A DNA stretch of 64,000 nt from Pseudomonadota bacterium (GCA_021816925.1 JAKAWQ010000001.1:218467-282466), one strand, 5' to 3'. Positions 27,486 through 36,153 are shown, numbered from the stretch's first letter. Made by a program: numbers and translations. The notes: generated by a model not told the origin, from the letters alone.

Positions 27486-28205
27486 GTGCACATCCAAGCC
27501 AAATCCTATGCCGATGCCGGCGGGCGGCGGCGCGAGGTGCTGGGCGAAACCCGCTTCGCCGGCACGGGGGGGGAGGTTCTCGCGTTGCTTGCGCCCTCCG
27601 GTACCGGCAAGACCACCATTCTCCGCATCGTGCTCGGCCTCGACCGGGACTTCGAGGGCGAAATCCGGCTCCCTCAGGGTCGGCTCGGCGTGATGTTCCA
27701 GGAACCGCGCCTGCTGCCCTGGCTCACGGTCGAGGCCAATCTCCGCCTCGTCGCCGGGACCGATGCCCGTGAGATCCCCCTCTTGCTCGCCGAGGTCGGA
27801 CTCGCCGGCATCGAGACGCTTCATCCCAAGGCGCTTTCGCTCGGGATGGCGCGGCGGGTGGCGTTGGTGCGCGCCCTCCTCGGCCGTCCGGCCATGCTCG
27901 TGCTCGACGAGCCCTTCGCCTCGCTCGATCCGAAATCAGCCTCCGAGCTTGCCGCGCTGCTCGCCCGTGCCGCGCATCAGCAGGGTGCGCTCGTCCTCCT
28001 CTCGACGCATGATCTCGATCCGGCGCTCGGCTGTGCCGACCGGCTGCTCGTGCTCGCCGGCACGCCGGCGCTGCTCGCCGCCGATTGGCCGACCGGCGCC
28101 GCGCTGCGCTGCGCAGGCGCCGGAGCCGGCCGCCTCTTCAAGCAAAGACTCCTGAGCCGCTTTCCTTTCCTCGGCGCCGAACCGGCCACCGACGGTGCGC
28201 CATGA
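27486..28205 (+). CDS. NitT/TauT-type ABC transporter ATP-binding protein
   Basis: 239 aa from GTG 27486. The frame also opens at ATG 27366, overlapping the permease, but that extra N-terminus is low-complexity and crosses a strong hairpin (27461-27479). Walker A is APSGTGKTT and Walker B is AMLVLDEP. The signature is LSLGMARR instead of LSGGQ, a marked departure that might lower activity or mark a subgroup. The Q-loop (FQEPRLLPW) is of the NitT/TauT type. It completes the transporter. Confidence 0.8.
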   Translation: MHIQAKSYADAGGRRREVLGETRFAGTGGEVLALLAPSGTGKTTILRIVLGLDRDFEGEIRLPQGRLGVMFQEPRLLPWLTVEANLRLVAGTDAREIPLLLAEVGLAGIETLHPKALSLGMARRVALVRALLGRPAMLVLDEPFASLDPKSASELAALLARAAHQQGALVLLSTHDLDPALGCADRLLVLAGTPALLAADWPTGAALRCAGAGAGRLFKQRLLSRFPFLGAEPATDGAP

Positions 28206-28341
28206 TGCGCAGGCATACAGGCTCTTCACTCGAACATTCGGTTCGCGGCGGTTTGTCGCTTGCACAGCGCGCGTTTTCGCCGTTTCATGACGCGCAGGCC
28301 GGGAAGGAAACCATTTGCCGAGCCGGGGGGACGTTCGTTCA

Positions 28342-29595
28342 ATGACAACGCTGGAACCGTTTCCGGAAGGGCCATCGGTTTCCGGCCGGCGCGCTGTTCT
28401 CGGCGCGTTCGCCGCGGTGGCCGGCACCAGCCTCGTGCGCCCGGTTGCCGCGGCGCCGGCGCCCACGCTCACGATCGGCTACGTGCACTGGCTGCACAGC
28501 GTAGAGACGATCTCGCTGATCTTCCGGCCGAAGCCGGACAACGGCCGCGCCGGCGCGGAGGTGGGCGTTGCCGACAACAACACCACCGGGCGCTTCCTCG
28601 ATCAGAACTTCGCCCTCGCTTCCGTCGAGGTGCGCACAAACGAAGATCCGGTCGCCGCGCTCAACACGCTGATCGCCAAGGGCATTCGCCTCGTCATCAC
28701 CGATCGCCCCGCGGCCGATGTCTTCAAGCTCGCGGAAGCCGGCGCGCCGCACGGCGTCACCATCTTCAATGCCGGCGCCGGGGAGGATTCGCTCCGCGAA
28801 GCGGATTGCCGCAACAACGTCATCCACACTGCGCCGTCCGACAACATGCTTACCGACGCGCTCGCGCAGTACCTGATCTGGAAACGCTGGCCGCGCTGGT
28901 TCCTGGTCTATGGTGAGCATCCGCGCGATCTCAGGCTCGCCGCCGCGTATCGCCGTTCGGCGAAGATCTTCGGCGCCCATATCGTCGCCGACCGCCAGTA
29001 CAAGGGCAAAGCCGGCTCGCGCGAGACGGACAGCGGGCTGATCGAGTTGCAGAAGCAGTTGCCTGTCTTCACCCAGAACGCTCCGAACTACGACGTGCTG
29101 GTCGCAGCCGACGAGAATTCGGTGTTCGCCGCCTATCTCCCTTACCGCACCTGGGACGCCAGGCCGGTCGCCGGCTCGGCCGGCCTCATCCCGACAAGCT
29201 GGGACCCGAACAGCACCGAGTTCGGCGGCAAGCAGATGCAGGATCGTTTCATCGCCTACGCCCACCGCTTCATGACCGCCCTCGACATGAACGCCTGGGT
29301 CGCAGCCCGGATGATCGGCACCGCGGCGAGCTACGCGCACTCCCTCGCACCCGGCAAGATCATGGCCTTCATGCGCGGCCCGCAATTCCAGCTCGGCGCC
29401 TATCGCGGCCTCAGCCTCTCGATCCGAACCTGGAACGGTCAGGTTCGCCAGGCGATCCTGCTCTCCGACTCCGGGCGCACCGTCGTCTCGATGTCGCCGC
29501 AGCCGGGGTTCCTGCACCAGCGCACGGTGCTCGACACGCTCGGTACCGACAAGCCGCAAACGAGGTGCAAAATCTCCATGGCAAGCAAGGGCTAG
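28342..29595 (+). CDS. lutA: LutA/PedA-like substrate-binding protein of a lanthanide-type ABC system
   Basis: 417 aa exported protein with a twin-arginine-like signal (SGRRAVLGAFAAVAG). It belongs to the periplasmic binding proteins found only with PQQ alcohol dehydrogenase systems (the family next to PedC-type permeases). YVHWLHSVETISL at the mature start is typical. Homologues in Methylorubrum (lut) and Pseudomonas putida (ped) take part in lanthanide uptake. ATG 28342 is preceded by GGGGGGA. First of a five-gene co-directional set. Confidence 0.82.
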   Translation: MTTLEPFPEGPSVSGRRAVLGAFAAVAGTSLVRPVAAAPAPTLTIGYVHWLHSVETISLIFRPKPDNGRAGAEVGVADNNTTGRFLDQNFALASVEVRTNEDPVAALNTLIAKGIRLVITDRPAADVFKLAEAGAPHGVTIFNAGAGEDSLREADCRNNVIHTAPSDNMLTDALAQYLIWKRWPRWFLVYGEHPRDLRLAAAYRRSAKIFGAHIVADRQYKGKAGSRETDSGLIELQKQLPVFTQNAPNYDVLVAADENSVFAAYLPYRTWDARPVAGSAGLIPTSWDPNSTEFGGKQMQDRFIAYAHRFMTALDMNAWVAARMIGTAASYAHSLAPGKIMAFMRGPQFQLGAYRGLSLSIRTWNGQVRQAILLSDSGRTVVSMSPQPGFLHQRTVLDTLGTDKPQTRCKISMASKG

Positions 29596-29598
29596 GCA

Positions 29599-30624
29599 AT
29601 GACTACGCGACGCTCCGTTCTGCTCGGGCTTCCCCTCGCCCTCGCCGCCATGCCCGCCGAGGCTGCCATCGCCGGCATGGCCTACACCTCGAACGAGAAG
29701 GACAACACGCTCAGCGTCATCGACCTTGCACGCATGAAGACGGTGAAAACCGTGCCGACCGGCCAGCGGCCCCGCGGCATGGCGCTCACGAGCGACGGCG
29801 GGCGGCTGCTCGTCTGCCAGGGCGATTCCAACCGCGTCGACATCTTCGACACCAAGACCTGGAAGGTGATCGGCTCGATCGATACGCCGGATCCCGAATA
29901 CGCGGCGCTGCGCCAGCCGGGAAACAATCCGCTCTACGTCTCCAACGAGAACAATGCGCTCGTAACCGTCTGGAACATCGACACGCAGAAGATGCTGGTG
30001 CAGATGCCGACCGGCGTCGAACCGGAGGGCATGGCGGTGAGCCCGGACGGAAAGCTCATCGTCAACACCACCGAAACCACCAACATGGCGCAGTTCTTCT
30101 CTTACGGCACCGGCAAGAACCTCGCCAACGTCCTCGTGCCGCCGCGTCCGCGCTGGGCAGCCTTCACCCATGACGGGCGCGAGGTCTGGGTCTCCTCCGA
30201 GCTCGGCGGCACGGTCACCGTGATCGACACGAAGACTTTCAAGATTCTTGATACCATCCATTTCGCCGTCGAGGGCCTGCGCAGCACCTTCATCCAGCCG
30301 GTCGGCATCAACATCACGCACGACGACAAACTCGCCTTCGTCGCACTCGGCCCGGCCAACCGCGTCGCCGTCGTGAACGTGCCGGAGCGCAAGGTCCTCT
30401 CCTACGTCTCCACTGGCAAAAGCATGTTCAATGCCAAGGTCAAGAAATACCTTTTGGTCGGCCAGCGTCCCTGGCACATGGCCTTCACGCCGGACGAGAA
30501 ATACCTGCTGACCGCCAACGGGCTCTCGAACGACGTCTCCGTGATCCACGTCGCCAACCTGCGCGTGGTCAACACCGTTCCGGTCGGACAGCAGCCATGG
30601 ATGGTCCTGGTCTCGCCGCACTGA
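29599..30624 (+). CDS. Exported YVTN beta-propeller protein, PQQ catabolism-associated
   Basis: 341 aa. A twin-arginine-like signal (TTRRSVLLGLP) precedes YVTN-type repeats (for example NTLSVIDL, NRVDIFDT, TVTVIDTKTF, NDVSVIH) that make a seven-bladed propeller. It matches the propeller found in lut/ped clusters, where it is an exported partner of the lanthanide-type ABC system; biochemical role not settled. It starts three bases after the preceding stop and overlaps the ATPase gene. Confidence 0.85.
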   Translation: MTTRRSVLLGLPLALAAMPAEAAIAGMAYTSNEKDNTLSVIDLARMKTVKTVPTGQRPRGMALTSDGGRLLVCQGDSNRVDIFDTKTWKVIGSIDTPDPEYAALRQPGNNPLYVSNENNALVTVWNIDTQKMLVQMPTGVEPEGMAVSPDGKLIVNTTETTNMAQFFSYGTGKNLANVLVPPRPRWAAFTHDGREVWVSSELGGTVTVIDTKTFKILDTIHFAVEGLRSTFIQPVGINITHDDKLAFVALGPANRVAVVNVPERKVLSYVSTGKSMFNAKVKKYLLVGQRPWHMAFTPDEKYLLTANGLSNDVSVIHVANLRVVNTVPVGQQPWMVLVSPH

Positions 30625-31406
30625 GGGCGCCGGGTCTCGCCGCAGAGACATCCGCGCTCAGCGTCGAAAGGGTAAGCCACTCCTACGGCGAGCGGCGCGC
30701 GCTTGAGGGGGTGAGCCTCGCCGTGCCGCGCGGCGGCTTCGTCGCCCTGCTCGGCCTGAACGGCGCGGGAAAGACGACGCTCTTCTCGCTGATCACGCGC
30801 CTTTTCGATACGCGGCACGGCCGGATCACCGTGCAGGGCTTCGATGTCTCCCGCCGGCCGAGCGCCGCGCTCGCCGAACTCGGGGTCGTGTTCCAGGCAC
30901 GCACCCTCGATCTCGATATCACCGTCGGCGACAATCTCCTCTATCATGCAGCCCTGCACGGCATCGGCCGGCGCCGTGCGCGCGAGCGCGTCGCCGCCGT
31001 GCTCGAGGATGTCGGGCTTTCCGATCGTGCACGCGAGAAGGCCCGCCGGCTCTCAGGCGGGCAGATGCGCCGCATCGAGATCGCGCGCGCCCTGGTCCAC
31101 GAGCCGAGCGTGCTCGCCCTCGACGAGCCGACCGTCGGCCTCGACGTCGCCTCCAAGGCGACGATCGTCGAGCAGGTGCGGGCGCTCGCGCGCGCGCGTG
31201 GCGTGGCAGTGCTCTGGGCGACCCACCTGCTCGACGAAATCGAGCCCGGCGATCAGGTCGTCGTTCTGCACCTTGGCAAGGTCCTCGCCTCGGGCGAGAT
31301 GTCCGCGATCATCGCCTCGGCGGGAGCCGCCGATCTCCGCTCGGCCTTCCGCGCCCTCACCGGTGCGGCCGCGCCGGTGCCGGACGCAGAAGAGGGCGGC
31401 GCATGA
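30597..31406 (+). CDS. lutE: LutE/PedB-like ABC transporter ATP-binding protein
   Basis: 269 aa with Walker A GLNGAGKTT, Q-loop VVFQARTLD, signature LSGGQMRR, Walker B VLALDEPTVGLD and the H-loop in WATHLLDE. It is the DrrA/CcmA-like ATPase class that pairs with ABC-2 permeases, and within it the PQQ-associated group. The ATG at 30597 overlaps the propeller gene by 28 bases, so translation is coupled. Supplies energy for the inner-membrane step of the lut/ped system. Confidence 0.87.
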   Translation: MDGPGLAALRAPGLAAETSALSVERVSHSYGERRALEGVSLAVPRGGFVALLGLNGAGKTTLFSLITRLFDTRHGRITVQGFDVSRRPSAALAELGVVFQARTLDLDITVGDNLLYHAALHGIGRRRARERVAAVLEDVGLSDRAREKARRLSGGQMRRIEIARALVHEPSVLALDEPTVGLDVASKATIVEQVRALARARGVAVLWATHLLDEIEPGDQVVVLHLGKVLASGEMSAIIASAGAADLRSAFRALTGAAAPVPDAEEGGA

Positions 31407-32248
31407 GTGCGACCGCGCTCGACCACAGGCGCCAGGGCCTCACGCCCGGTGGCTATCTGATCTGCATGCGCGGCGTGATGTGGCGTGAGGCGCTGCGCTT
31501 CGTGCATCAGCGCGGGCGGTTCCTCGCCGCGCTGGTCCGCCCGCTCGTCTGGCTCGTCATCTTCGCCGCCGGCTGGCGCCAGGTGCTCGGCGTCTCGATC
31601 ATGCCCCCCTATCACACGTACATCCTCTACAGCACCTACGTCGTTCCCGGCCTCCTGGCGATGATCCAGTTCTTCTACGGCATGCAGTCCTCTCTCTCGA
31701 TGGTCTACGATCGCGAGATGGGGAACATGCGCGTGCTGCTCGTGAGCCCCTTCCCGCGTTGGTTCCTGCTCGTCTCGAGGCTCACCGCCAGCACCGTGAT
31801 CTCGGTCATCCAGTGCTATGCGTTCCTGGTGCTTGCCTGGCTGTGGGGAGTGGATCTCCCGGCGGCCGGCTGGATCTCGGTATTGCCGGCACTCATCCTC
31901 GGCGGCTTCATGCTGGGCGCGATGGGCATGGTGCTCTCCTCTCTGATCCGCCAGCTCGAGAACTTCGCCGGGGTGATGAACTTCGTAATCTTCCCCCTCT
32001 TTTTCGCCTCCTCGGCCCTCTATCCGCTGTGGCAGGTGCAGCAATCGAGCCCGATCCTCTACCAGGCCTGCCTGTTCAATCCGTTCACCTACGTGGTCGA
32101 GTTCGTCCGTTTCAGCCTCTATTCCAGCCTGAATGTGACGGCGCTGGCGGTCGTGATCGTCTGCACGGTCGTGTTCACCGCTGCGGCGATCCTCGCCTAC
32201 GATCCGGCGCGCGGCCTCCTGGCACGCCGCCCGGGCGCGGCCGCATGA
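31403..32248 (+). CDS. lutF: LutF/PedC-like ABC-2 permease
   Basis: 281 aa with six membrane helices of the ABC-2 type. Conserved parts include MVYDREMGNMRVLLVSP in the first cytoplasmic loop and the late FNPFTYVVEFVR. It matches the PedC group of PQQ-linked permeases, implicated in lanthanide uptake in P. putida. Overlaps the ATPase stop and the next gene start by four bases. Confidence 0.87.
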   Translation: MSATALDHRRQGLTPGGYLICMRGVMWREALRFVHQRGRFLAALVRPLVWLVIFAAGWRQVLGVSIMPPYHTYILYSTYVVPGLLAMIQFFYGMQSSLSMVYDREMGNMRVLLVSPFPRWFLLVSRLTASTVISVIQCYAFLVLAWLWGVDLPAAGWISVLPALILGGFMLGAMGMVLSSLIRQLENFAGVMNFVIFPLFFASSALYPLWQVQQSSPILYQACLFNPFTYVVEFVRFSLYSSLNVTALAVVIVCTVVFTAAAILAYDPARGLLARRPGAAA

Positions 32249-32886
32249 GGCGCCGCGCGGTCCGCGCCGGCCGGCCGTGGAAGCTCGCGCTCCTGGCGGC
32301 CGTCCTCGCCGCCGCCCTCCCGGCGGCAGCCGCCCCGGCCCCGGCGCTCGATCCCAACTGGCCCTGCGAGCAGATCAAGATCGAGCACATGTCGCTTGCC
32401 ACCATGTGGGGCGGCCCGCCGCTCGGAAAATTCCTCACCGAATGGCAGAACTACCCCGCAGCAGCCGCACTCGCCCAGCGGCTCTCCGAACGCCGCATTG
32501 CGGTCGCGGAAGCCCAAGCCGAGATCACCGCCTTTGCCAGAAAGGCCAGCGCGGATCGTAAAACCGAGCTTCTCGCGTTGATGGGCGGCCTCTTCTCGCT
32601 GCTCGACCAGGAGCGGTTCGCAGTCGTCCAGGGACTCGATCGCTTCGGCGCCCGGCAAAAGAGCTACGCAGCCCAGATCCGCACCGAGATCACCGACCTG
32701 CATGATGCGCAGGATGCCGCCAGGCCGGATCAGAAGCAGATCACGACGCTCTCCAACAAGGTCTATTGGGACACGCACGTGTTCTCCGACCGCAGAAGCA
32801 TGATTTCTTACGCCTGCTTCGTGCCCGACGAGATCGAGCGTCGCCTTTACCAACTCGCGGGCACCATCTCCAACCTTCTGCCCTGA
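32245..32886 (+). CDS. Exported helical protein of the lut/ped-like cluster
   Basis: 213 aa with a signal peptide (to about residue 30) followed by a helical domain holding two cysteines (WPCEQ near the start, YACFVP late). It starts inside the permease stop (ATGA). An exported protein of unknown function lies in the same place in known lut clusters (LutG-type); equivalence here is inferred from position. No TonB-dependent receptor gene follows in this window. Confidence 0.72.
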   Translation: MRRRAVRAGRPWKLALLAAVLAAALPAAAAPAPALDPNWPCEQIKIEHMSLATMWGGPPLGKFLTEWQNYPAAAALAQRLSERRIAVAEAQAEITAFARKASADRKTELLALMGGLFSLLDQERFAVVQGLDRFGARQKSYAAQIRTEITDLHDAQDAARPDQKQITTLSNKVYWDTHVFSDRRSMISYACFVPDEIERRLYQLAGTISNLLP

Positions 32887-32983
32887 TATCGTTCCCTTCA
32901 TCGGCTCTATCCCTTGTGTCGTGCACCCACGCGGCCCCGGGTTTCACGTGCTGAACCACCGGAAAAGGAGCCGCATAAAAATT

Positions 32984-33088
32984 GGGACTTGCCACCCCCG
33001 CGTCCGGGGTGCGAAAGTCCCGCTCAAGCTGAGCACGGAACGAAGTCCCGGGCGCGATCAAATGGAGGGTCGCAAAATTCAGCGAACC
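32984..33088 (+). promoter_or_regulatory. Structured 5' leader of the second quinoprotein gene
   Basis: GGGACTT (32984-32990) can pair with either of two AAGTCCC copies (33015-33021 and 33043-33049). Inside the first option a hairpin ACCCC/GGGGT forms (32994-33010). Between the copies is GCTCA-AGC-TGAGC (33022-33034). A further stem with one bulge, GGTCGC/GCGAACC (33068-33088), ends one base before the AGGAGGG ribosome-binding site. Two mutually exclusive pairings before a start codon resemble a switch. No known riboswitch class was recognised. The start codon is at 33102. Confidence 0.4.
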
Positions 33089-33101
33089 AGGAGGGAACCC
33101 C

Positions 33102-34775
33102 ATGGCACTACGTGAACAACTGAAGGCAGGTGTGGCTTGCCTTGCGCCGGTAGCACTCTGCTTGTCGGCGGTCGTCTGGCTCGGCGCAGGAACCGCCTTC
33201 GCACAGGATACGCCGAACGCTTCGGACTTCCTCAACGCCGCGAGCGATGCCGCGAACTGGATCCTGCCGCACAAGAGCTATTCCGGCAACCCGTACACGA
33301 ACGCAACCGAGATCAACCCGAGCAATGTGGGCAATCTGCATCTGGCCTGGACCTTCCATCCTGCTGACACCGGGCCGCTCGAAGTCTCGCCGATCATCTA
33401 CAACGGCACGATGTACGTCACGACCGCGCATGACCACGTCTATGCACTCGACGCGGCCACCGGCAAAGTGAAGTGGTCGTTTACCGACAATCCGCACGTC
33501 ATCGCCTTCGCCGCCAGCCGCGGCGTCGGGCTGTTCGACGGCAACGTCTATTTCGGCACGCTCGACGGCCATCTGATCGCCTTGAATGCGGCAACCGGCG
33601 AGAAGGTCTGGGACAAGGTGACGGTCACGGACACCGCCAATTCCTTCTACACGATGGCGCCGGTTCCCTATCACAATCCCACCACCGGCCAGGACATGCT
33701 GCTGCTCGGCGTCTCCAACGGCGACTGGGGCGGCAGGGGCAACATCACCGCCTTCAACCCGAAAGACGGCAGCGTCATCTGGAAGTGGCACACCGTTCCG
33801 GGCCCGGGCCAGCCCGGCAACAACACTTGGCCCGGTGATACCTGGAAGCGCGGCGGCGCCGCAGCCTGGACAGGCGCCACGATCGACCCTGCCACGCAGA
33901 CCCTCTATCTCAACCTCGGCAACCCGCAGCCCGACTTCCTGGGCGCGGTGCGGCCGGGCGCCAACCTCTATTCCGATTCGATCGTGGCGCTCGACATCTC
34001 CGGCGCCAAGCCGAAACTCAAATGGTACTATCAGTTCATCCCGCACGACACGCATGACTGGGATCCGGTGATGCAGCCGATCCTCTTCAGCGGCAAGGTC
34101 GGCAACCAGGAACGCCAGCTGGTGGCCAGCGGAGACAAGGCCGGCAACGTCTGGATCCTCGACGCGACGACCGGCAAGCTGATCAGCCACACGCCGGCCA
34201 GCTTCCAGTTCAACCAGAACACGGAGCCGAGCCTCGCCGGAAATTACGCCTGCCCGAACACGTTGGGCGGAGTTGAATTCGAGGGCGGGGCGTTCGATCC
34301 GGCCACCAACACCCTCTTCGTCCCGACCCAGAACGAGTGCGGATTCTGGACCTCCACCAAGGACGCCGTCTATGTCGCCGGGCAGTTCTACCTCGGCGGC
34401 GCGTTCCCGAAGCTCGTCGGGCCGGACACCGGGCAGATGAACGCGATCGATGTCGCCACCGGAATCTTCAACTGGCGCCATTATTTCAATCTGCCGAACT
34501 ATGGCGGCGCGCTCGTCACCGCATCCGGGCTCGTCTTCTCTGGTAATCTCGGCGGCCAGGAGAATGCGTTCGACACCCGCACCGGCAACATCCTCTGGAG
34601 CTACGACACCGGCGGCTTCATCACCGCACCCACCGAGTCCTACGAGGTGAACGGGAAGCAGTACGTCGTCGTCGCCTCGGGCCCGGCCGGCAACGCCTCG
34701 ATTCCGGAACTGCCGCAGTCAACCAGCGCCTCCGGCCCTGCGCCGGTCGTCAGTGCCTTCACGCTCGGCCACTGA
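33102..34775 (+). CDS. PQQ-dependent dehydrogenase, divergent lanthanide-type
   Basis: 557 aa exported beta-propeller quinoprotein with a signal peptide ending near AFAQ (35). It keeps the Asp pair of lanthanide enzymes (Asp319 and Asp321 in HDTHDWDPV) and the Asn ligand (NLGNP, Asn274). The usual vicinal Cys-Cys over PQQ is absent (AFAASRG), and the metal-binding Glu appears as Asp (NGDWGGRG). It probably oxidises an alcohol or aldehyde in the periplasm and passes electrons to the cytochrome gene 18 bases downstream. Start ATG with AGGAGGG. Substrate unknown. Confidence 0.88.
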   Translation: MALREQLKAGVACLAPVALCLSAVVWLGAGTAFAQDTPNASDFLNAASDAANWILPHKSYSGNPYTNATEINPSNVGNLHLAWTFHPADTGPLEVSPIIYNGTMYVTTAHDHVYALDAATGKVKWSFTDNPHVIAFAASRGVGLFDGNVYFGTLDGHLIALNAATGEKVWDKVTVTDTANSFYTMAPVPYHNPTTGQDMLLLGVSNGDWGGRGNITAFNPKDGSVIWKWHTVPGPGQPGNNTWPGDTWKRGGAAAWTGATIDPATQTLYLNLGNPQPDFLGAVRPGANLYSDSIVALDISGAKPKLKWYYQFIPHDTHDWDPVMQPILFSGKVGNQERQLVASGDKAGNVWILDATTGKLISHTPASFQFNQNTEPSLAGNYACPNTLGGVEFEGGAFDPATNTLFVPTQNECGFWTSTKDAVYVAGQFYLGGAFPKLVGPDTGQMNAIDVATGIFNWRHYFNLPNYGGALVTASGLVFSGNLGGQENAFDTRTGNILWSYDTGGFITAPTESYEVNGKQYVVVASGPAGNASIPELPQSTSASGPAPVVSAFTLGH

Positions 34776-34793
34776 CGACTGCACCAGGGCGTG

Positions 34794-36065
34794 ATGCGAC
34801 CGATCCGTCCGACGAATCAGCGGCCGTCCCGTAAGAACGGGCCGGCCGCCTTTCTCCTCCTCGCCGCGCTGGCCGGCACGGCTGTCATCTCGCCCGGCGC
34901 GCGCGCAGACTCTGCAAGCGATCATCGGGCCGGGATGGCCACCCTCACCGATCTCAAGGCGGCAATCACGTCGATCGTTCAGGCCAACGACAGCTTCGCA
35001 ACCGATCGCAACGTTTATCACCGGGCAAGCCAGCGAGCGATCAACGCCCTCGAAGGCACGCACGGACCGGATTATCGGCCGGCCGCCGGTACCCCCGGCG
35101 ATGCGCTCGGCGCGATCGGACACATCGACGCGCTTCTCCATCGCAAGGGAACGCCGGTCTGGGCCGCGCCGCTCGACAGTGCAGAGGCCAACATGCGGGC
35201 CGCAGCGGCGTACCTCCTCGATGCCAGCCATGCACGCAGCCTGATAAGGTTCCAGCTCGCGACCTCACGCGCCCTCACCTATCTCGAGGTCGCACGTGGG
35301 AGGCCGACCGAGGTCGGTGCGCTCGGCGGCATGGAAGGCACGCTCGCCAACACCGTGCTCGGCGTGCCTGCAGGGGCCGCTGTCGAGAACGGCTGCTCGC
35401 GTCCTTCGTCCGCACCGTCCTACGGCGTGCACGGCGGCTATCTCGCCTGGATCGCCGTGCCGGCGAGCGCAGGAACCCATTCCCTCGGGGAAACTTCCGG
35501 CGGTCACTCGCTGATTGTCGAGCACGGCGTGATCGTCTTGCCGACCGCCGCTGCCGCCCTGGTCGCCAAGGCCTGCCGCACGCACGCCGCAGCGACCCCG
35601 GAACCCGCCCCGCGCAACACCGCCGGCCCGGCTGCCATCCCGGCAATGGCAATCCCGACCCCCGCAAACCGGGCCCCGCCAGCCCTTTACACCAAGGCAC
35701 AGGCGGCAGCGGGCGCGCGGCTCTTCGCCGTCACGTGCGTCGCTTGCCACGGCGCAAACCTGCAGGGCACGGCTGCACCCGCAGTCGCGGGCACCGATTT
35801 CCTGAAGACGGTCGAGAAGAACGGCTGGACGCTCGAGGCGCTTCGCTATCTCGTCTTCAACAATATGCCCTTCAACGCGCCCCGCTCGCTATCACCCAGC
35901 CAATATGCCGAGCTCCTCGCCTTCCTGCTCGCATCCAACTGTTACCCGGCCGGCAGCAAGCCGTTCCCGGCCGCCGATGATCCCGCCTTCGCGCAACTCA
36001 AGCTCGGCCCGGTGCCGGGCCCGCATCCGAACGCCAACCAATTCGGCGTGTGTCCGACCGGCTGA
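34794..36065 (+). CDS. Exported cytochrome c with a novel helical N-terminal domain
   Basis: 423 aa. A signal peptide (to about residue 38) precedes a 240-residue helical domain I do not recognise. A Pro/Ala-rich linker follows, then a C-terminal class I cytochrome c domain with heme site CVACH and a likely Met ligand in NNMPFN. Extra cysteines (SNCYPAG, GVCPTG) lie at the end. It starts at ATG 34794 (GTG 34791 also possible), directly after the quinoprotein gene. It is the probable electron acceptor of that enzyme. Confidence 0.82.
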   Translation: MRPIRPTNQRPSRKNGPAAFLLLAALAGTAVISPGARADSASDHRAGMATLTDLKAAITSIVQANDSFATDRNVYHRASQRAINALEGTHGPDYRPAAGTPGDALGAIGHIDALLHRKGTPVWAAPLDSAEANMRAAAAYLLDASHARSLIRFQLATSRALTYLEVARGRPTEVGALGGMEGTLANTVLGVPAGAAVENGCSRPSSAPSYGVHGGYLAWIAVPASAGTHSLGETSGGHSLIVEHGVIVLPTAAAALVAKACRTHAAATPEPAPRNTAGPAAIPAMAIPTPANRAPPALYTKAQAAAGARLFAVTCVACHGANLQGTAAPAVAGTDFLKTVEKNGWTLEALRYLVFNNMPFNAPRSLSPSQYAELLAFLLASNCYPAGSKPFPAADDPAFAQLKLGPVPGPHPNANQFGVCPTG

Positions 36066-36153
36066 CGGCTGAGATCTGAACGGCCGCCAACCGAGCGTCG
36101 CGTACGGCATACGGTTGTCCGCCCATCCTAGCGCCTGTCGGCCGCTCGCTCGG

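Noticed and set aside
28249..28264. Possible sigma-54 promoter before the lutA-like gene (CGGTTTGTCGCTTGCA)
   Set aside because: Spacing and the -12 box fit, but the -24 box lacks TGGC, and no GGACANTCTGT element is found about 110 bp upstream.
32984..33021. The GGGACTT hairpin as a transcription terminator after the lut-like cluster
   Set aside because: No T-run follows, and the structure continues up to the ribosome-binding site of the next gene, so a leader role fits better.
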